From Ferroplasmaceae archaeon UBA567 (GTDB lineage: Archaea; Thermoplasmatota; Thermoplasmata; Thermoplasmatales; Thermoplasmataceae), in contig DAUP01000145.1 of assembly GCA_002505185.1 (NCBI GenBank), forward strand, positions 1-5,007: a DNA stretch of 5,007 bases. Direction: 5' to 3'. The notes beneath the pieces were generated by a model that did not search any database, was not told the DNA's origin, and worked only from the letters and a program-made list of their open reading frames with translations. Position 1 is the stretch's first letter. Every line of letters begins with the position of its first letter. Below, piece by piece: positions 5,002-5,007 of this stretch. The position numbers and the translations under genes were made by a program.

Positions 5002-5007
5002 CGAGAT

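Noticed and set aside
1..5007. CRISPR arrays, tRNA, rRNA and other structured RNAs
   Set aside because: I saw no regularly spaced repeats, no tRNA-like arms and no rRNA motifs on either strand. The only gene-free stretches (1872-1934, 3851-3903, 4918-5007) are accounted for by promoters, IS ends and palindromes.

Overview
The window looks like the chromosome of an archaeon, most probably an acidophilic Thermoplasmata lineage (Ferroplasma/Cuniculiplasma/Thermoplasma type). The reasons are A/T-rich TATA boxes (TTTATATA, TATTTATATT) placed about 22-28 bases before start codons, consistent with leaderless transcripts; frequent ATA and AGG codons; purine-rich archaeal Shine-Dalgarno motifs at downstream genes; and IS4/IS1634-like transposase remnants of the archaeal type. 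The genus assignment is inference.

Layout. Bases 7-900 (+) encode a four-helix membrane protein with a C-terminal pair of CBS domains. It converges on a minus-strand gene (897-1871) and the two stop codons share one TTAA. That minus-strand gene has the membrane topology and sequence pattern of an M48 (HtpX/Ste24-like) metallopeptidase but has lost its zinc ligands. Upstream of it, and also on the minus strand, lies a compact operon read from about 3850 down to 1935. Its genes are a 161-176 aa precursor-like protein with a leader, a hydrophobic signal-like segment and a 66-residue Ala/Gly/Ile-rich tail; an M48 peptidase with intact HELGH and ExxxAD motifs; a 78 aa small membrane protein; and a 100 aa soluble protein. 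The last three are joined by ATGA and TAATG overlaps.

The right part (3904-4948) is a graveyard of insertion sequences. A 3' transposase remnant on the minus strand ends exactly where a second, plus-strand element begins. That second element has recognisable 28-bp terminal inverted repeats (4280-4307 and 4921-4948) but keeps only a broken 5' portion of its transposase. The last 60 bases hold AT-rich palindromes and a possible promoter for a gene beyond the window.

How the genes may work together (inference): the precursor, peptidase and small membrane protein have the logic of a secreted hydrophobic peptide system. The M48 enzyme would mature or release the peptide, and the small membrane protein is a candidate for immunity or export. 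A second, catalytically dead M48 relative next door could act as a binding or immunity partner. I did not recognise the precursor or the 78 aa protein as named families. The candidate bacteriocin-like cassette is the main item of interest here.
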